DNA of 64,000 nucleotides from Populus alba (GCF_005239225.2 NC_133284.1:7345770-7409769), one strand, 5' to 3'; shown: positions 1-13,413, numbered from the stretch's first letter. Numbers and translations: made by a program. The notes: generated by a model not told the origin, from the sequence alone.

Positions 1-1550
1 AACAAATAAGAATAAAAAAAAAACAAAAAAAAGAAGAAGAAGAAGACAATCTTGAAAAAAAAAAAACATGTCAAAACCCAAAAAAAATAAAACAAATGTG
101 GAAAAAAAAAAGAAAGAAAGGCAAAATAAAAATAAAAATAAAAGTGAACAAACAGGAAAAAAAAAACATATGGTGTGGGGAAAGCTATAGTACTTTCCCT
201 ATATCTTTTAAAGTATTAGTTAATTATTGATTGTTATTTTTTTATATGATTTTTTTAAAATTTTACTTTTACTAATAAGATGATTGAGAATTTAATTTTT
301 ATTTTATTTTAAGGATGTGTTGTTTTTTTTTTTTTAATGACATGGGGAAAAGTGTTGTAACTTTCTTCACAAAACATAGAGATGACAAAAACTAAATGAT
401 ATAAGGAGAGGAAAATATTGTAGTTTTCCTTTTATATTATGGATTGTTATAGTATTTTTTATATTTATTTTATCGATAATGATATTTTTTTTCTTCCCAC
501 TTTTTTCTTTATTGCCCTTAAGAATCGGGCTAGCCATGCAAAATTTCAAAGTTGTCATTTGATTTTTTGAGATGTCAAATTCAATCTTTATTCTTTTAAT
601 TTTTAATTTTTAATTTTGTTTTTGGCTCTTTTGTTAAATTTCAATTTCATCATTTAATTCCAATTTGTGATATTTTTTAATTTGGTCCTCATTTTGTTCT
701 ATTTTTTTGAGTTCTTTTATTAAATTGATTTTTCTTTTAATTTCATCATTCAATCAAACGTTTATTTTTATTTTTTTATTTTTATTTTAATCCTTATTTT
801 TTTATTTTTTTCTTTTGTTAAAATGACTTTTCTTTTTAATTTGACCCTTTAATCAAAAATAAATTTTCACTTTTTATTTCAATTATGGTTCTTATTTTTT
901 TAATTATTACCTTTTGTTTTGGATCCTTTTATATAATTAAAATTATTTTTTGAATTTTAGGTTTCAACAATTAAGTGATTATGAATTGAGTTTTATAATT
1001 TCTTTAGATGAGTATTTTCATTCTAATAACCTGAGTTACAAGTTTGAATTGGACAGATTCGTTTTGTTCTTTCTTGAATTAATTTTGTCATTCTATATTT
1101 AATAGGCTAAAAATTAAATTAAATTATTTATCTTATTTTTTAAAAAATATTTTTTTCATGTTATAGTGATATATTTTTTTTATTCATCTATTATTATTAT
1201 TATTTAATTAAAATAAAATCAATTTATTTAATGATTTGAATTTATAACTCATGAATTTTTCTTCTAGCTTTAAAATATGTTAGCCACTGAACATTTGTTT
1301 TATATAAAAAAAAATAATTTAACTTTGCGATAAAGCGGGTCCACTAGTAGTTTTGTTTGTTATAAATAATTGATCGAGATTTTTTTATTTACGACGTGGG
1401 GAGAGGAGGAATTCCACCTGTTTTGGGTATCAGAAAAATGATATCAAAAGACATGAATAAATGATATCAAAAGACATGAATTAAATAAAACTTTAATAAA
1501 AATGATATAAAAAAAAGAGTGATCCCGTTCATTGGTATTGTTTATTAAGT
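1..1550. other. AT-rich intergenic DNA without a gene
   Basis: The first 180 bases are an A-rich tract with GAA triplets. The rest is T-rich on the plus strand and contains no open frame of interest. A 20-base direct duplication around 1437-1480 (core atgatatcaaaagacatgaa) is the only local structure I see. Confidence 0.7.
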
Positions 1551-1756
1551 GTGTTTGGTATTATAATGCAAGATATTTTTCAAAACATTTTATAATTAAA
1601 AATATATTAAAATAATATAATTTTTAAAAAATTATTTTTGATATCAATATATTAAAATCATTTAAAAATACTTAAAAATATCAATTTAATATTTTTTTAA
1701 CAAAAAATAACATTAAAAACACTTCAAAAAATATATTATAACAAAAAAACAAACAC
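1551..1756. mobile_element. MITE-like AT-rich repeat, copy 1
   Basis: About 206 bp bounded by imperfect inverted ends: it begins GTGTTTGGTATTATA and ends TATAACAAAAAAACAAACAC. The flanks TTATTAA at 1542-1548 and 1757-1763 could be a target duplication, but in DNA this AT-rich that may be chance. Similar units recur at 11.5, 29-31, 32.5, 36.4 and 47 kb. It encodes nothing, and I cannot assign a superfamily. Confidence 0.55.
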
Positions 1757-4208
1757 TTATTAAAAATTAGAGGTTTCAAAAAGTGAGATGTAAAGAATAT
1801 GAGAGGTTTATAGTTTCAAAAGTTGAACTCCAATGAGATTAAAGTTATTTAAACAATTGAACCTTTGGCACACACTATTTCTGTCCACATAAACAAGATT
1901 TTTCTTATCATTTTCTTATTAGTTTTCTATTTATTAAGGCATTATATATTTAGATCTAATTTGCAAGTATACGAGATAAAGAGAAAGTGTTTTTGACCTT
2001 TTGCTTTCCATGTTATTATGGGAGATCCAAGAGGAATTTATAAAGTAATTTTTATTTTACAACGTACAACAAAAGGATGAGTTTAAAATGTAAACTATCT
2101 CGTTTATCTTCATCCTATTTTATCCTTAGCCACATCTATGAAATTATGTCATGTTAAAATTACATATTTAACCTCTATATTTTAAAATTAATTTATTCTG
2201 AAATCATTTCTTCAATTTCATATTAATTTTTAATTAATTTTGTTTTTTTTTTAATTTCTTAAAGGGTGAAAGAAGAAAAGGAAAATAGATAAGATGAAAG
2301 ATTTTAACTAAACAAATGGTATTTTTAAAATAAAATTAAAGAAGATCAACAAAGTATTAGATTCAAAATTAAAGATGAAAAACTAAATAAAGGACCCAAA
2401 TCTCATGTTGTTGTTTATTCTTCCATCTCAAAATAAAAACTATTTCTAGAATTTGGCATCAGGCAAAGTCTTGCTTAGATAACAAGATCCAAATTAACAT
2501 CTCCTTCAAAAAACCAAAGAAAATTGTTTGAAGAAGGGTTGGAATCTATCTTTGTCAAATCACACAGATCCTTTTATGTCGTCAGACAAACATACGATCA
2601 ATGTCAAAGGCTTTGAATATATCAAAGTCAACTCCCCATAGGTCAATCAAGGAATGTATCATCAGGCCATATTCAAATTCTCTTAAATCTTTTTTTTATA
2701 GAGTAAAGCAAAAAAGCAAAGGTGAAGTTTTGCTTATTTATGATTAATAAAGGTACAATCCACACCAAGCCTTTGCTCCTCGATATGTTTAACCATGTCC
2801 ATATGGATTAAAAAAATGATTTTTTATGACTAAAACCAATGTAAAATACTGGCTCCATCATAGTAAGAGTGAACCTTTACGCACTTCGGTCCATCACAAA
2901 AGTCATGTTTTTAGCTGTTGCAGCTCGTCTAATATTTGATTGTTTTTTCAAACCAAGAATTTGCTGCTAAAACCATTGTTTTTTCTTTTGTTCATAAAAC
3001 GCCTGCTAGACGAAACAATAAAAATCATTATGCAAGAACCTTGGAAACAAAGCCAATTTTATTAATAATTAAGGATATTATATGTTTGTGTTTGATTGAA
3101 AATTTCTGGCCAGAAATAAAAATTTTCAACCAATCAAAATTTGCCATGTCATTTTTATATTATTTTTACATAAAAAAGATAAATTAAAATTAAAATAAAT
3201 AACATGGAGAATAAATGAGCTCTCATATATTTCTAAGCCAGGAGAAGATTGACACGTGAGATAAGATATTTGAAATTTTTGATTATAAATACAAGATTCC
3301 ATAATGAAAATCAAATAAAATTATGTCAAGTGGAATTAGCAAAAGACCTGTTTGCCTCTATAAATCTCTATAAATAAAGGCTCACCTTAGACATATGAGA
3401 ATAATTCTTCTTGGAGATATGAATTTTTTTCAAGACAAGCTCTTCATGCAAAAAAACTATTTCTCAAAAGCTCTCGATCCTTCTTCATATACGCTTGAAG
3501 TATATGAATAATGAAGCTCTGTTAGATTAACCCTAAAAGACTCATAAAAGTTTTTCAACAACACTTTGTAGATAAATCAAATGTATTATTCAAAGCATCA
3601 AATTTTATTTTGTAATACAAACCTAAATTTTTGTTTTTACAAAGTATAAATCTTGCTTGATTTTACAAATATATCAAGTCACCACAAATACAATTCAATA
3701 GAATAATCAGAGGATTGTTTTATTCTTTTGTAAGAACATTTTAAATAGAGATTGTACCTAATTATATATTTTAATAAAAACAAATATTTATACATGTGTG
3801 TTTGTTTAATTTCAAGTACTAAAACTTGTGTCTATAAATTCCTAACGACTTCACTGTAAAAGTCTTTACCTCTCATCACTTTCCTTCAAGCAAGAATTCC
3901 CAACAACCTCCCACTAGAAACTAGGAAAACATGATCACAATTATTGCTTCCAAAGAAAACAATAATGTTGAGTTAGTTATCGACACTTTGTCGAAGAGTT
4001 TTTAGCCTTGTCGTTGAAAACAAAATCCATCATTAAGTTGGATGTTTAAATTATGCTAATTCTCAAGCAAATGATGAGGTTAAATGCATATGGGGTGAGG
4101 TGACTCACCACTCCAAGGCTAAAACTATAAGTAACTCCTTAAAAAAAGTCAAGTGGGGCATATGGACTTTTCTTCGACACTCAAGATGACAATTTCAACA
4201 ATTTACAT
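1757..4208. other. Intergenic DNA, no gene seen
   Basis: Short open frames at 2936-3187 and 3126-3314 have no recognisable domain and biased AT-rich composition. The part from about 3860 may be the eroded 5' portion of the gypsy gag that follows, but I cannot align it. Confidence 0.5.
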
Positions 4209-5672
4209 GTGGAGACTTTCTCATATCAGCTAGCATCACCAAGCAAAGCATTAGGTTTTGACACCATATTAATAATGTTGATTAAGATTACATATTTAGA
4301 AAATCAAATGGCTAACTTTATAACACTCATCAAAGGGCTTTCAACTTCACTCAAGGCAAAAGACCACAGGATAACAAACTTGATGAGAATACTCAAGAGT
4401 ATGTATGATGGAGGCCAACCTTCGATTACCAAGGCTTTTTTAAAAAGATCGTTTGGATGTTATTTAGGATTCCATAATTGGTGTACAAGGAACATGTGCG
4501 GTGTTACTAACGACATCTTCACCATAAATCAAATGAAAGGGCTTATCAAGGAGGCCATTATGGACCAAGTAGATAATTCAGTTCAACCTTTGTATTCTTA
4601 TATGAAACTCGTATTTTAAAAAATTAACCTACTAAGGATGACCCTGAATTATCAACCATCAAAGTTCTAGCAATTCGATGACAAAAGAAATCCAAGGCAA
4701 TATATGACTCACTTGGTGGAGACTTGCAACAATACTATAACCGATGATGATCTCATGGTAAAATAATTTATTTATTTTTTAAAGGGCAATGCTTTCGACC
4801 GATATACTAATTTGAAGTTTAGCTCAATCACTAGTCGGGTGGAATTAGAACGCGAGTTTCTTAATCATTTCTACATCACTCATCATGTTGTTAGCATGAT
4901 TGAACTCACTAGCATACGTCAATAGACAGAGGATCTTGTCATCAACTACATTTATTAGTAGAAAAACCTTAGCCACAACTATAAAGACAAACTCACTAAA
5001 ACTTTTATTTTGGATATGTTTATTCAAGGGATACATTGGAAAGTATGTTATATTCTATAAGGCATGAAACCTTAGTTTTTTAAATAATTGGCTACTCAAG
5101 CACATGATATAGAACTTAACATTGCTGCAGCTAGAAACTTGTTGTTACCTATGTAAAAATCTAAGAGAAACAAGCTTTAAGGTCATAAATTTAGAGATAA
5201 CACTCTAAGGGTTAAGGGAAAGAACACTCTAAAGGTTAAAGGAAAGCAATATTTAATAATTAACTCTACTACTATAAAGATATCAATTATTGTTAAAAGG
5301 AATGATTGTTCAAAACATACTACTTCTTAAAATGATGAAAGGAAAAGGCCATCCTTAAAAGAGCGACATGAAAATGAGTACCCATTCCCTGGCTCGGACA
5401 TATCTAGGATGCTAGATGATTTACTCGAAGCAAGTCTTATTGAGCTGTTAAAGATGAAACATCCTAAAAAACCAAACTAAATGGACAAGATTATGAAGCT
5501 ATATGAGAATGGGGAAATCATTTTTTATGATAAAATACTAGCTTCTAACACCATGACTATGGTGAGTTTGGATTTGCATCAATCACTCCTTGCAATAAGT
5601 TTTGGCTTATTTGAACCTTTAAAATGTAGGCAACTTGAAAACTATTCTAAGTACAATCACATCGCCTTTTAA
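4209..5672 (+). pseudogene. Decayed Ty3/gypsy-type gag fragment
   Basis: Reading across frames gives successive pieces of a plant retrotransposon gag. At 4200-4430 there is a coiled-coil-like N part (LENQMANFITLIKGLS). At 4640-5130 the capsid-like core is legible, with KFQQFDDKRNPRQYM, HLVETCNNTITDDDLM, FLKGNAFDRYTNL, LEREFLNHFY and ATQAHDIELNIAAAR. At 5350-5460 comes a C-terminal piece with RPSLKERHENEYPFPGSD and MLDDLLEASLIELL. Stops interrupt every frame (for example at 4617 and around 4925-4965). The Cys/His segment that normally follows the last piece is missing. No LTR, protease or polymerase is seen nearby. The family call rests on recalled similarity. Confidence 0.75.
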
Positions 5673-7258
5673 AGGTATCTAACCTATATGATTGTTCATA
5701 TGGTTAAAAAAAAAAACTTGACTACACAATTATAATATAAAAGCATAGGTAACAAGATGCAAGTAAAAGCAAAATATAAACTTTATTGATAAATAAAGAA
5801 GAATTATATTGTATCAAGTGTGTGTTCTTAATGTACTAAAACTAAAAACATTTCAAAATAAGAAATAATAAGAAAAAAAGGGTCCAAAATATGACAAATT
5901 GTTGGAATCCTATGGTTTTCAATTATATCCTTCTAAATTCCTTTGTTTGGTCTTCGTTAGCCCTTTTAATTCTTGAAGAATGGTTGCGTCAACTTCACTT
6001 ATCATAGAGAAAATAGATATTGTATTGATCTTTGCCCAAATATTAGAGGATGCAACTTTTCTCTTAGAAAGTTCTTCCTCGCGCGTCTTCAAAGTCAAAG
6101 TTCTTCTATATTTCTTACCCCCTCTATCCCATTTTTATAAGTACTTTTATAATTTTAGTTGCTTTATTTGATATTTTGAAAACCAAGGTTTTATAAATAC
6201 TAAATATATTATTGTTTCTTTCACTACCTTTTAAATATTCAATGATGCATGGAAGTTTACATAACTTAGGAGTAGAAAAAGAATAATATACTATAGTCAA
6301 CACTAATTAACATACTAGTAATATTTTTTTTATATTCCGCAAAAAACCAATAATAATGAAAAAAAGGAAGTACTAATTAACATATTATATCAATAAGGAG
6401 TGGCCTAGATTCATCTTTTCCTAACAATAGTAGCTTACATCAATTGATTATAAATCAATTCATAATTTTATTCTATAAATGCGAAGGTTCACATGCAACC
6501 AGCATTATTATAACAATATTAAGCAACAATGTTGTTCCTACAATCCACAAACTTGGTGAACAATTCTTACTTATATATATATATATATAGAGCAACCTTT
6601 GAAAATCGTAATAGCAACTTATCTTCGATCATCATCCTCGACTAGAAAGCAAACTATTCCTGCAAACAACATTTGAAAGGTTATAAATTATTTTAAAAGT
6701 TTTCTTTAAAAATTAAGCATTTTATCTTAGTTGATGATTACAATAATTAGGTTAGGTTTTTTAAACTTATTAGTAACAAACTATAAAGGCTTGCTATTTT
6801 TTCTTGGAACTAAGTGAATTTACTAATGAGGTTACCGCTTTTTTTTTTCTCTATTAATTTTTTCCTTTCCAAATTTTCTATGCATTTTACTTGAATTAAA
6901 TATATTATATTGCATTCGGAGTTTTATCCTAAATTAGCACAGTAGAAATAATATTTTTCAAACTACTATAGTTGAGAAAAACTTTCCCAAACTAGCATAA
7001 TTGCACAATTAAATTATATGCGTCTCACAGTCATTTTTTTTCTTTTTATCAAGAGTGTGTAATAGCCACTGAATTTTTTCTTGCATCTAGTATGTGTATT
7101 ACACCCTCTAGGTCATTTTTTTTTTGTATTTGGTGCATGTAATACATGTACTGGACACAAAACAATTGAGTGGTTGACGCATGTAATGATAATGATTGTT
7201 GTTGTGATAATAATGGTGATGATAATACTGTTGATAAAGTTGTTGTTACATTGATAAC
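5673..7258. other. Intergenic DNA, no gene seen
   Basis: AT-rich DNA with a short TA run near 6572-6590 and scattered short frames lacking domains. A GT/GAT-rich stretch from about 7150 leads into the tandem array that follows, and may be a partial first unit of it. Confidence 0.6.
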
Positions 7259-7880
7259 CAAGTGGGGGAGGAAAATGATATTGGAAATGGTCATAGTGGT
7301 GAGGTGGTGATTTTTGTTATGACGGTAGTTGTATTAGAGGATTATAGTAAGATAATGATAAAATATTTATTGCATCAGTAATAAGATGGTAGTTACATTG
7401 ATATTGATTATATAGTGGGGTGGCAATGATGATGAGATGATGATGGTGGGGTGATAGTCAAGTGGGGGACGCAAATGATATTGATAATAGTTATAGTGAT
7501 GAGATGGTGGTCTTTGTTATGGTAGTAATTATATTGTGTTAAATGATTATAGTGAGATGATGATAAAATATTTAATAAAAAAGATGACAGCGTATTGACA
7601 TTGATGGTGATAGTTTGTATGGGGTGGTAGGGATGATGATTATAGTGATGGTGATGTAGTAGTCAAATGGGAAAGGTAAATGGTATTGGTAATGGTAAAA
7701 ATGATAAAGCAGTGAGGTGGTGAATTTTGTTGATGCGATAATTATGTTAGATGATTATAGAAAGATGATATAAAATATTTAATGCATTAGTAAAAAAATA
7801 GTAGTTGTATTGATATTGATAATGATACTGATTACGAGGTGATGATAGTAGTTGTTATGATGATAACAATAATTGAACCA
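7259..7880. repeat. Tandem array, three diverged ~200-bp units
   Basis: Corresponding landmarks recur at 7259 (CAAGTGGGGGAGG), 7459 (CAAGTGGGGGACG) and 7664 (CAAATGGGAAAGG), giving periods of 200 and 205 bp. Each unit then shows AATGATATTG-like, GAGATGGTGG-like and GATTATAG...ATGATAAAATATTTA blocks in the same order. The units are rich in GAT/ATG triplets and have strong purine bias on the plus strand. The array has stops in all frames and is not coding. Confidence 0.7.
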
Positions 7881-7984
7881 GTAATGATTGCAAAAATTGT
7901 TATGAATTTAGTAAATATTGTTAGTTAATACTAAGAAAAACATTTTCTACACCATAGAGTTAAAATATTTAATCTGCATCTATA

Positions 7985-8494
7985 CTACTTATGTTTTAGT
8001 ATTTGTTTTGCAATGAACGGAGAAAATATTTTCCTCCTGAATATTTTTAGCAAAACAAATAAACCCTTAGATGTGAGAAGGGGTTTCGAACACCAACCTG
8101 AGAGATCAGCAGCTTTACCGAAATCCTTCTCTTCTCTGGCTTTCAAGATCTTGAAGATGATATTGAGGCGAAATTGAACGTTGTCACTTGCAAGAGATAT
8201 AAGTTCAGTCTCCGTTTTGAGCTGATCACATTCTGATTCAATCTCTACAAACCTTTCTCTCATTTCCTTTTGCCCTTGTCTGATGCTTACTTGTTGCTTA
8301 CTAATCTCTTCCATCTCTGCTTTCAGCCTCTTTATTTTTCTATTTACTCCTCTTTTCTGGGAAATATGTGTTTACCAAACAGATAAATTTATCGTAAGAG
8401 AAAAAGAACATCAACATGGATTTGAATTTCAAGAACATAGAAGAACCCATACCTCACGATTTTCGGAATGCTTTGTATGCTTGCTTGACACCAT
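7985..8494 (-). CDS. Small coiled-coil protein, gene A
   Basis: I do not recognise a named family. Exon 1 (8453-8494) encodes MVSSKHTKHSENRE and ends at CGTGAG|GTATGG. Exon 2 (8098-8356) starts after CCCAG and encodes a basic stretch (KRGVNRKIKRLKAEM), then a heptad-like helix with IRQGQKEMRERFVEIE, LKTETELISL and FRLNIIFKILKAREE. It closes at CAG|GTTGGT in phase 1. A third exon at 7996-8036 would add 13 residues and a stop, but the 61-base intron is very short. If unspliced, the frame runs to 7985. Exon phases and the 14-codon spacing to the aligned Met match gene B at 21228-21930. The protein would be about 113 aa, without signal peptide or membrane segment; a role as a nuclear or cytosolic adaptor is only a guess. 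The 3' end is uncertain. Confidence 0.65.
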
Positions 8495-8572
8495 TGATAA
8501 TCCTCTCTTGGCCTTTTCAGCTAGTGCTCTCGATTGTTGGCGAGGACGAGTTCCCTCTTGTAGGGAGTGGCA

Positions 8573-8581
8573 TTTTATAGA
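8573..8581 (-). promoter_or_regulatory. TATA box of gene A
   Basis: The minus strand reads CTATAAAAT about 80 bases before the ATG at 8494. This spacing suits a short 5' leader and supports the start chosen. Confidence 0.5.
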
Positions 8582-8599
8582 CAGAGAAGATGCTCATGA

Positions 8600-9290
8600 C
8601 CCCGCTAAGAAAGCACTGATCTGTTGCTGTTGACAAGTTCTAATTGGACAAAAGATCTTGAAGTGTTGATTAAGTATGGTAGTCTTCAGACCGAAGTTGG
8701 ATGTTACGAGCAAGATGATGATAGTTCTCACCGGTCCAAAACCAAGTTCTGCACAATTTGTCAATTTGACAGTTGGGAATCGCGCGACAGTCGACTCTTT
8801 TCTCAATAGCAAGTTTACGCGGTTTCACCGTTTCAAATAGAAACGTATTATGCATGTAGGCTATCCTTGTTCCCATCACTTGTAATATCCGATGCTCACA
8901 AGTGTAGTAGATCCAGAAAAGAATATTAATCTTAATTAATTTATAAATTGATTTGAGAATATTTTTTATGATCAAATTAGAAAACACGCAAGTATAAACA
9001 GAGAAATTGACATGAAGGGAGAGACACGAGCCTTTTCCACGAATGGGGTGCAAAAATTCTATTTGATCTCTCAAGATTCAACTTCTTTCTTTTCCATCCC
9101 TATTCCTTTATGTTATTATATTTTAGTTCTAAACTTCATTTTTATCATATTTTTATCCCTAAAAGCTGAGTAAATGTAGAAAAAATAGTTCAAAAATTAA
9201 AAAGAGAAAAAACTTTTAAGATGACCGATAACTTTAATTTATGTGTTTATAGATTTATCTTGAAAAAAAAAAATCAAGAGAGATGGTTTT
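8600..9290. other. Upstream flank of gene A, no gene seen
   Basis: Overlapping short frames on both strands have no domain. The 11-mer AATCGCGCGAC lies at 8778-8788 and recurs upstream of the gene at 17100-18079. Confidence 0.5.
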
Positions 9291-9299
9291 CACTTTCAA

Positions 9300-9600
9300 T
9301 CAAAGTTTTTAACTCGGCATGGTGGTCGACCCGGCTCAGGGTCACGGTTTTTGCCAAGATCGCTGAGTTTTAACCGGGTCACCCGAGTCAACCTTATTTT
9401 TTAAAAAAATTAAAACAACATTGTTTTGGTTAAAAAAATAAATAGTTAACAAGTTGGAACTAGGTTTTTGACCGGATCTTGCCGGGTTTTTTATTTATCT
9501 TATTTTTTTAAAACCCGGTCTAGTTCTAGTTCCTGTTAAGCTAAGTCCCAGGTCGATCCGCCAGGCCGGACCATATTTCAAAATTATGTTTTAAATAACA
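9300..9600. repeat. Dispersed CCGGGT/GGGTCA-rich repeat
   Basis: This GC-richer patch has several CCGGGT, GTCGACCCGG and AACCCGG words arranged around an AAAACAACATTGTTTTGG-like inner part. It looks like a fragment of a dispersed non-coding repeat. Related GGGTTAAC words occur in the 37-41 kb array. No coding frame. Confidence 0.45.
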
Positions 9601-9694
9601 CGAAATTAAAAAAAAAGTACCTTTTTTATTATTTTGAATATAAAAATGCCACTGCTTCAAAACAAGTTACTGTTGAAGTAATCAGTGCAGCATC

Positions 9695-10597
9695 ATGGCT
9701 CTTGGGGAGAAGCCGGCCCTGAACTTCTTCCCCATTGATTCCTCTCGTAATGTTCGATAACCAAGTACTGGAATTCACGTGGAAAAAAAAAAAGGAATTA
9801 GCGGCAGCATCTTGCAATTCTTTGAAAAATGTCAATGGGAGCAAGCTGTTATATATATAAAGCTTAAGGGTATTTCCAGAGGATTAATGTTAAACTAAAT
9901 AAGACATGGATGGCCCAAAAAACATATAAAGTTAGAAGATTGGGAGCACAACAATATGTGAAAAATACATCTTATGATAGTTAAAATATGATACAGTATA
10001 AACTTTGGAAAAGAAACATATTTTAAGCCTTCCGGAAGCAACAATTACTGCAGGAGTTTTAACCAGTTTCAAATTTGCATGTCATACCATAGAAAGCTCT
10101 GTCAGAGAAACTCAACAGAATAGTTACTTGATCTATATTTATCCTGTATTAGGCCATAAAACTGTTGTAGCTTTTCCTCTGAAAACTGCAGGAGGTCTCC
10201 AGCAGTGTTCGCACAAGTTTCAAATGAAGTCCCCGGCTTCCCTCTCAAAACGCCTTGTATTTTCTTCACTGGCAACGATTCAAGCAATCCTTTTACAGAT
10301 GAGGAGGGCACAACAGTTTGTTCCATTCATTCATCATCAATATAATGAATCTATCGTACTCAATATATATACAAGAAAGCAAAAGCAATAATAATAATTA
10401 AAAAAAAAAAAAAAAAAACGCAGTTTACAACCTTGTTATGAGCAATGGCAGCAGAACATGTAGATTGAGTCACCTTTAAGACTTCCATCCTATATGCTGC
10501 AATAGATGAGAGCCCCAGAAGCTAGTAACTTGTCTTGGTGAATGAAATCACCCCTACTAAGCCACTTGCTCACATTTTTTCGGGCATGATTTCCATT
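9695..10597 (-). pseudogene. DNA polymerase eta (Y-family) pseudogene fragment
   Basis: Four minus-strand blocks follow the order of plant polymerase eta, the translesion polymerase that copies past UV lesions. Block 10505-10597 reads NVSKWLSRGDFIHQDKLLA. Block 10432-10500 reads RMEVLKVTQSTC then SAAIAHNK and ends at a GT donor. Block 10153-10326 reads EQTVVPSSSVKGLLESLP and then GDLLQFSEEKLQQFYG. Block 9695-9767 follows a CAG acceptor and reads TWLSNITRGINGEEVQGRL then LPKSH. Blocks 1 and 2 are out of frame with each other, the LASGMNKP-like segment is lost, and the sequence departs from the family right after LPKSH. The N-terminal catalytic palm and the C-terminus are absent. This is a genomic fragment with intron traces, so not a retrocopy. 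Confidence 0.85.
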
Positions 10598-10599
10598 CT

Positions 10600-13381
10600 G
10601 AACTCAAAGTCAAATAGAAGGTGGAAGCGCATTCAAGCAAACACAGAGATTCAGTCATTTAGAAGTACAGAAGATTGTAGGCTAGAGTGCAGAATTGATG
10701 TGAAAAAGGCATGGCAAAAATAGCATTTTTTTAAGGTTTTTGAAGAAGACAAAGCCAACAGAAGATCCTATGTGATAAATGGGTTTCACGGATTAATTTA
10801 ATTTAACAAGTTAATCCAGTTAATGTAATTTTATATTAAAAAATAATACTTAAGTGATTAAATTAAAAGATTTTTTTTCTTTTTTAAAAACACAACTTTC
10901 AATCTTATATTAAAATAAAAAATATTCTTCCAGTGTTTAGTATTTTATATTGAAAACAAAATTAAAAGAATAGTTAGGAAAATAAGATTAAAAAATATCT
11001 TATATTGGGAAAAAAAAAAAAAAGTACCCTAATAAAAATAAATATCTCAAAAAAAAAAAAAAGAGAACTCGGAATTAACAAACAACAATTCTACCTTAAA
11101 AACATGAATTTCACTCAAATTAAAATCAGAATATAAGTAAATCTGGTTCACCTCCTTAATCATTTATCTTAGATACAAATCCCTGTTAAAATCTAAAATT
11201 CTTGGTTATAAATTATAACATGCTTCCAATCCCAAACCAAAGATCTTACCTGTATTTTTGATATATGTTTTTCAAAAATCTTATTTTTAAGATAATTACA
11301 AATATTTTCTTATGAATTTCAATTTGGTTTATTTCATTTTTTTTTTTTTACTTTGCCATATGCTTGATTCGAGGCAATAGATAAAAATATTTTATATCTG
11401 GTGTCAATTACCTATTTATTATTAATTATTATTATAGTGACCAACATATGGATAGACTAAAGTAAATACAACTCTAAAAAATATGTTTGATGTTGTTGTC
11501 TTAATTATTTTTTAAAATATTTTTTTATTTAGAAATACATTTAAAAAATATTTTTTATTTTTAAAATTTATTTTTAATATCAATACATTAAAAAAATAAA
11601 TAAATAAAATTTAAAATTTTTAAAAACCCACAGCTAACCACATGCCAAAATAAGTAATCAAGTAAACTATACAACTTTTATACTTTTACTTCTGATTATG
11701 TCCACATTCACTTTTTTGTTACAGGAGAATTAAATTAGTGTGGGTGTGTTTGTGTATATACACGTATACACACACACATGTATATATACTAGCTATGTGA
11801 TATGTGTTCTATTGCAGATTGGATTGTTTTTTTTAAATGAATATGTAAATTTTTTTCAATGTGTTATTTATATAAGAAATTAAAAAAAACTTATGTACAT
11901 ATCCAATAAAATAAATTGATAACTATATCCCTTAATAAATAAATAAAAAGTTAAAGATGAAATCTAAAAAATTAAGAGTTAGATATAGATTAAAATATTC
12001 AGCCTCACAACTCGGATCTTTGACATGGTTGTTTTTTAACAACTTTCTTTGCATATAAAATTGATTTTTGTTTAATTACATGATAATCAAAATAGATACA
12101 CTTGAAATTGATTAAATAAAATAAAAGATAAAAAATAATATTATGTAATGTTACACATATTAAAAAAATTATCCAAAAATAATGTTTTAAAATAAATTTC
12201 ATTTATACAAAACTTAAAAAAATTATAGATGAATTAGAAAAATCTCTCAAAAAATTAAATATATACAAAATAATTAAAAATAACTGCTATTTAAAAGAGT
12301 AGATAAAAAATAAAAAAAGAGAAGGAGAGTTATTTTACATATAAATTTAAAAATTACTTTGAAAAATTACATATAAAAAGGTATTAATTAAAAAAAAGGG
12401 CCTTATTTGTACCCAATTTCTAGCTATCATATGGTGACTTGAAAAATGGGCCAAAAGTTTTTTGCACCTAAAAGCCGTATTTTAAACCAGTGTTTTACTC
12501 AAAATATCTTAGGCAACTTAACAAACTCATTCATGGTGTCAAAAAAATCCAAAACAATATCTCAAAATTTGAAATCAATTTGAAACAAAAAAATCTTAGT
12601 AAAATTAAATATGTTTTTCTAGACAATTTCAAGATGAAAAAACCATAATGTAAACTCCCCTAGTCAAAATGAATAATTTGACACCAATTTCAATTGTTTT
12701 AGTGGTTGGAATCGGTGTCAATAAATAATTTTTTTGAGTGTCGTATTCTAACAACTTTCTCACAACTTTCTCTCACCTCTCTCAAACCAAAGGCAAAAAA
12801 ATAAAAAAATAAAAAAAAAATTGGGATCAAAATTAATTTTTCCTTTTAATTTTGAAAACTAAAGGAACCCAACATCTATAATTTTAAACGTATAGAGACT
12901 ACAATAAACATTTCACCCAAACTTTTTAAAGCCACTCATTTCCTCTATGTTTGTTATTATGGTCCCTCGTCTTTCAATCTTATTCTCCCCGAAACAATTT
13001 AGCTTATAATTTAGTTTAATAAGTGCCAACTTAAAAAAAAAAAAAAAAAAAACACTTATGAACCATCGGTTCAAAGTGTAAAGGGGAACTATAAAGCATT
13101 TTGCACAATGGATCCACCATGCATTTTAGATTATTACTTAATATACTATTGTTAACATCATATATAGCCACCTAGCTACCTCATTTCTTTTTTCAATATA
13201 CATATATATTACCCTCCATTGTCCAACCGCCTTTTTTTCTTCCATTTTTTTTCCATAACTATGTATATAAAAAAAAATATTGATTAAATTATTTTGAATT
13301 TTTTATATTTTAGTATTTTATTGTTTGATTGAAAATATAATCTAACTGAATTTGGCTCTTTATTTTTATTTTATTAAGTAT

Positions 13382-13413
<32 letters not shown>

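Noticed and set aside
8283..8633. 116-codon plus-strand frame
   Set aside because: It is the reverse shadow of gene A exons and promoter, with no domain.
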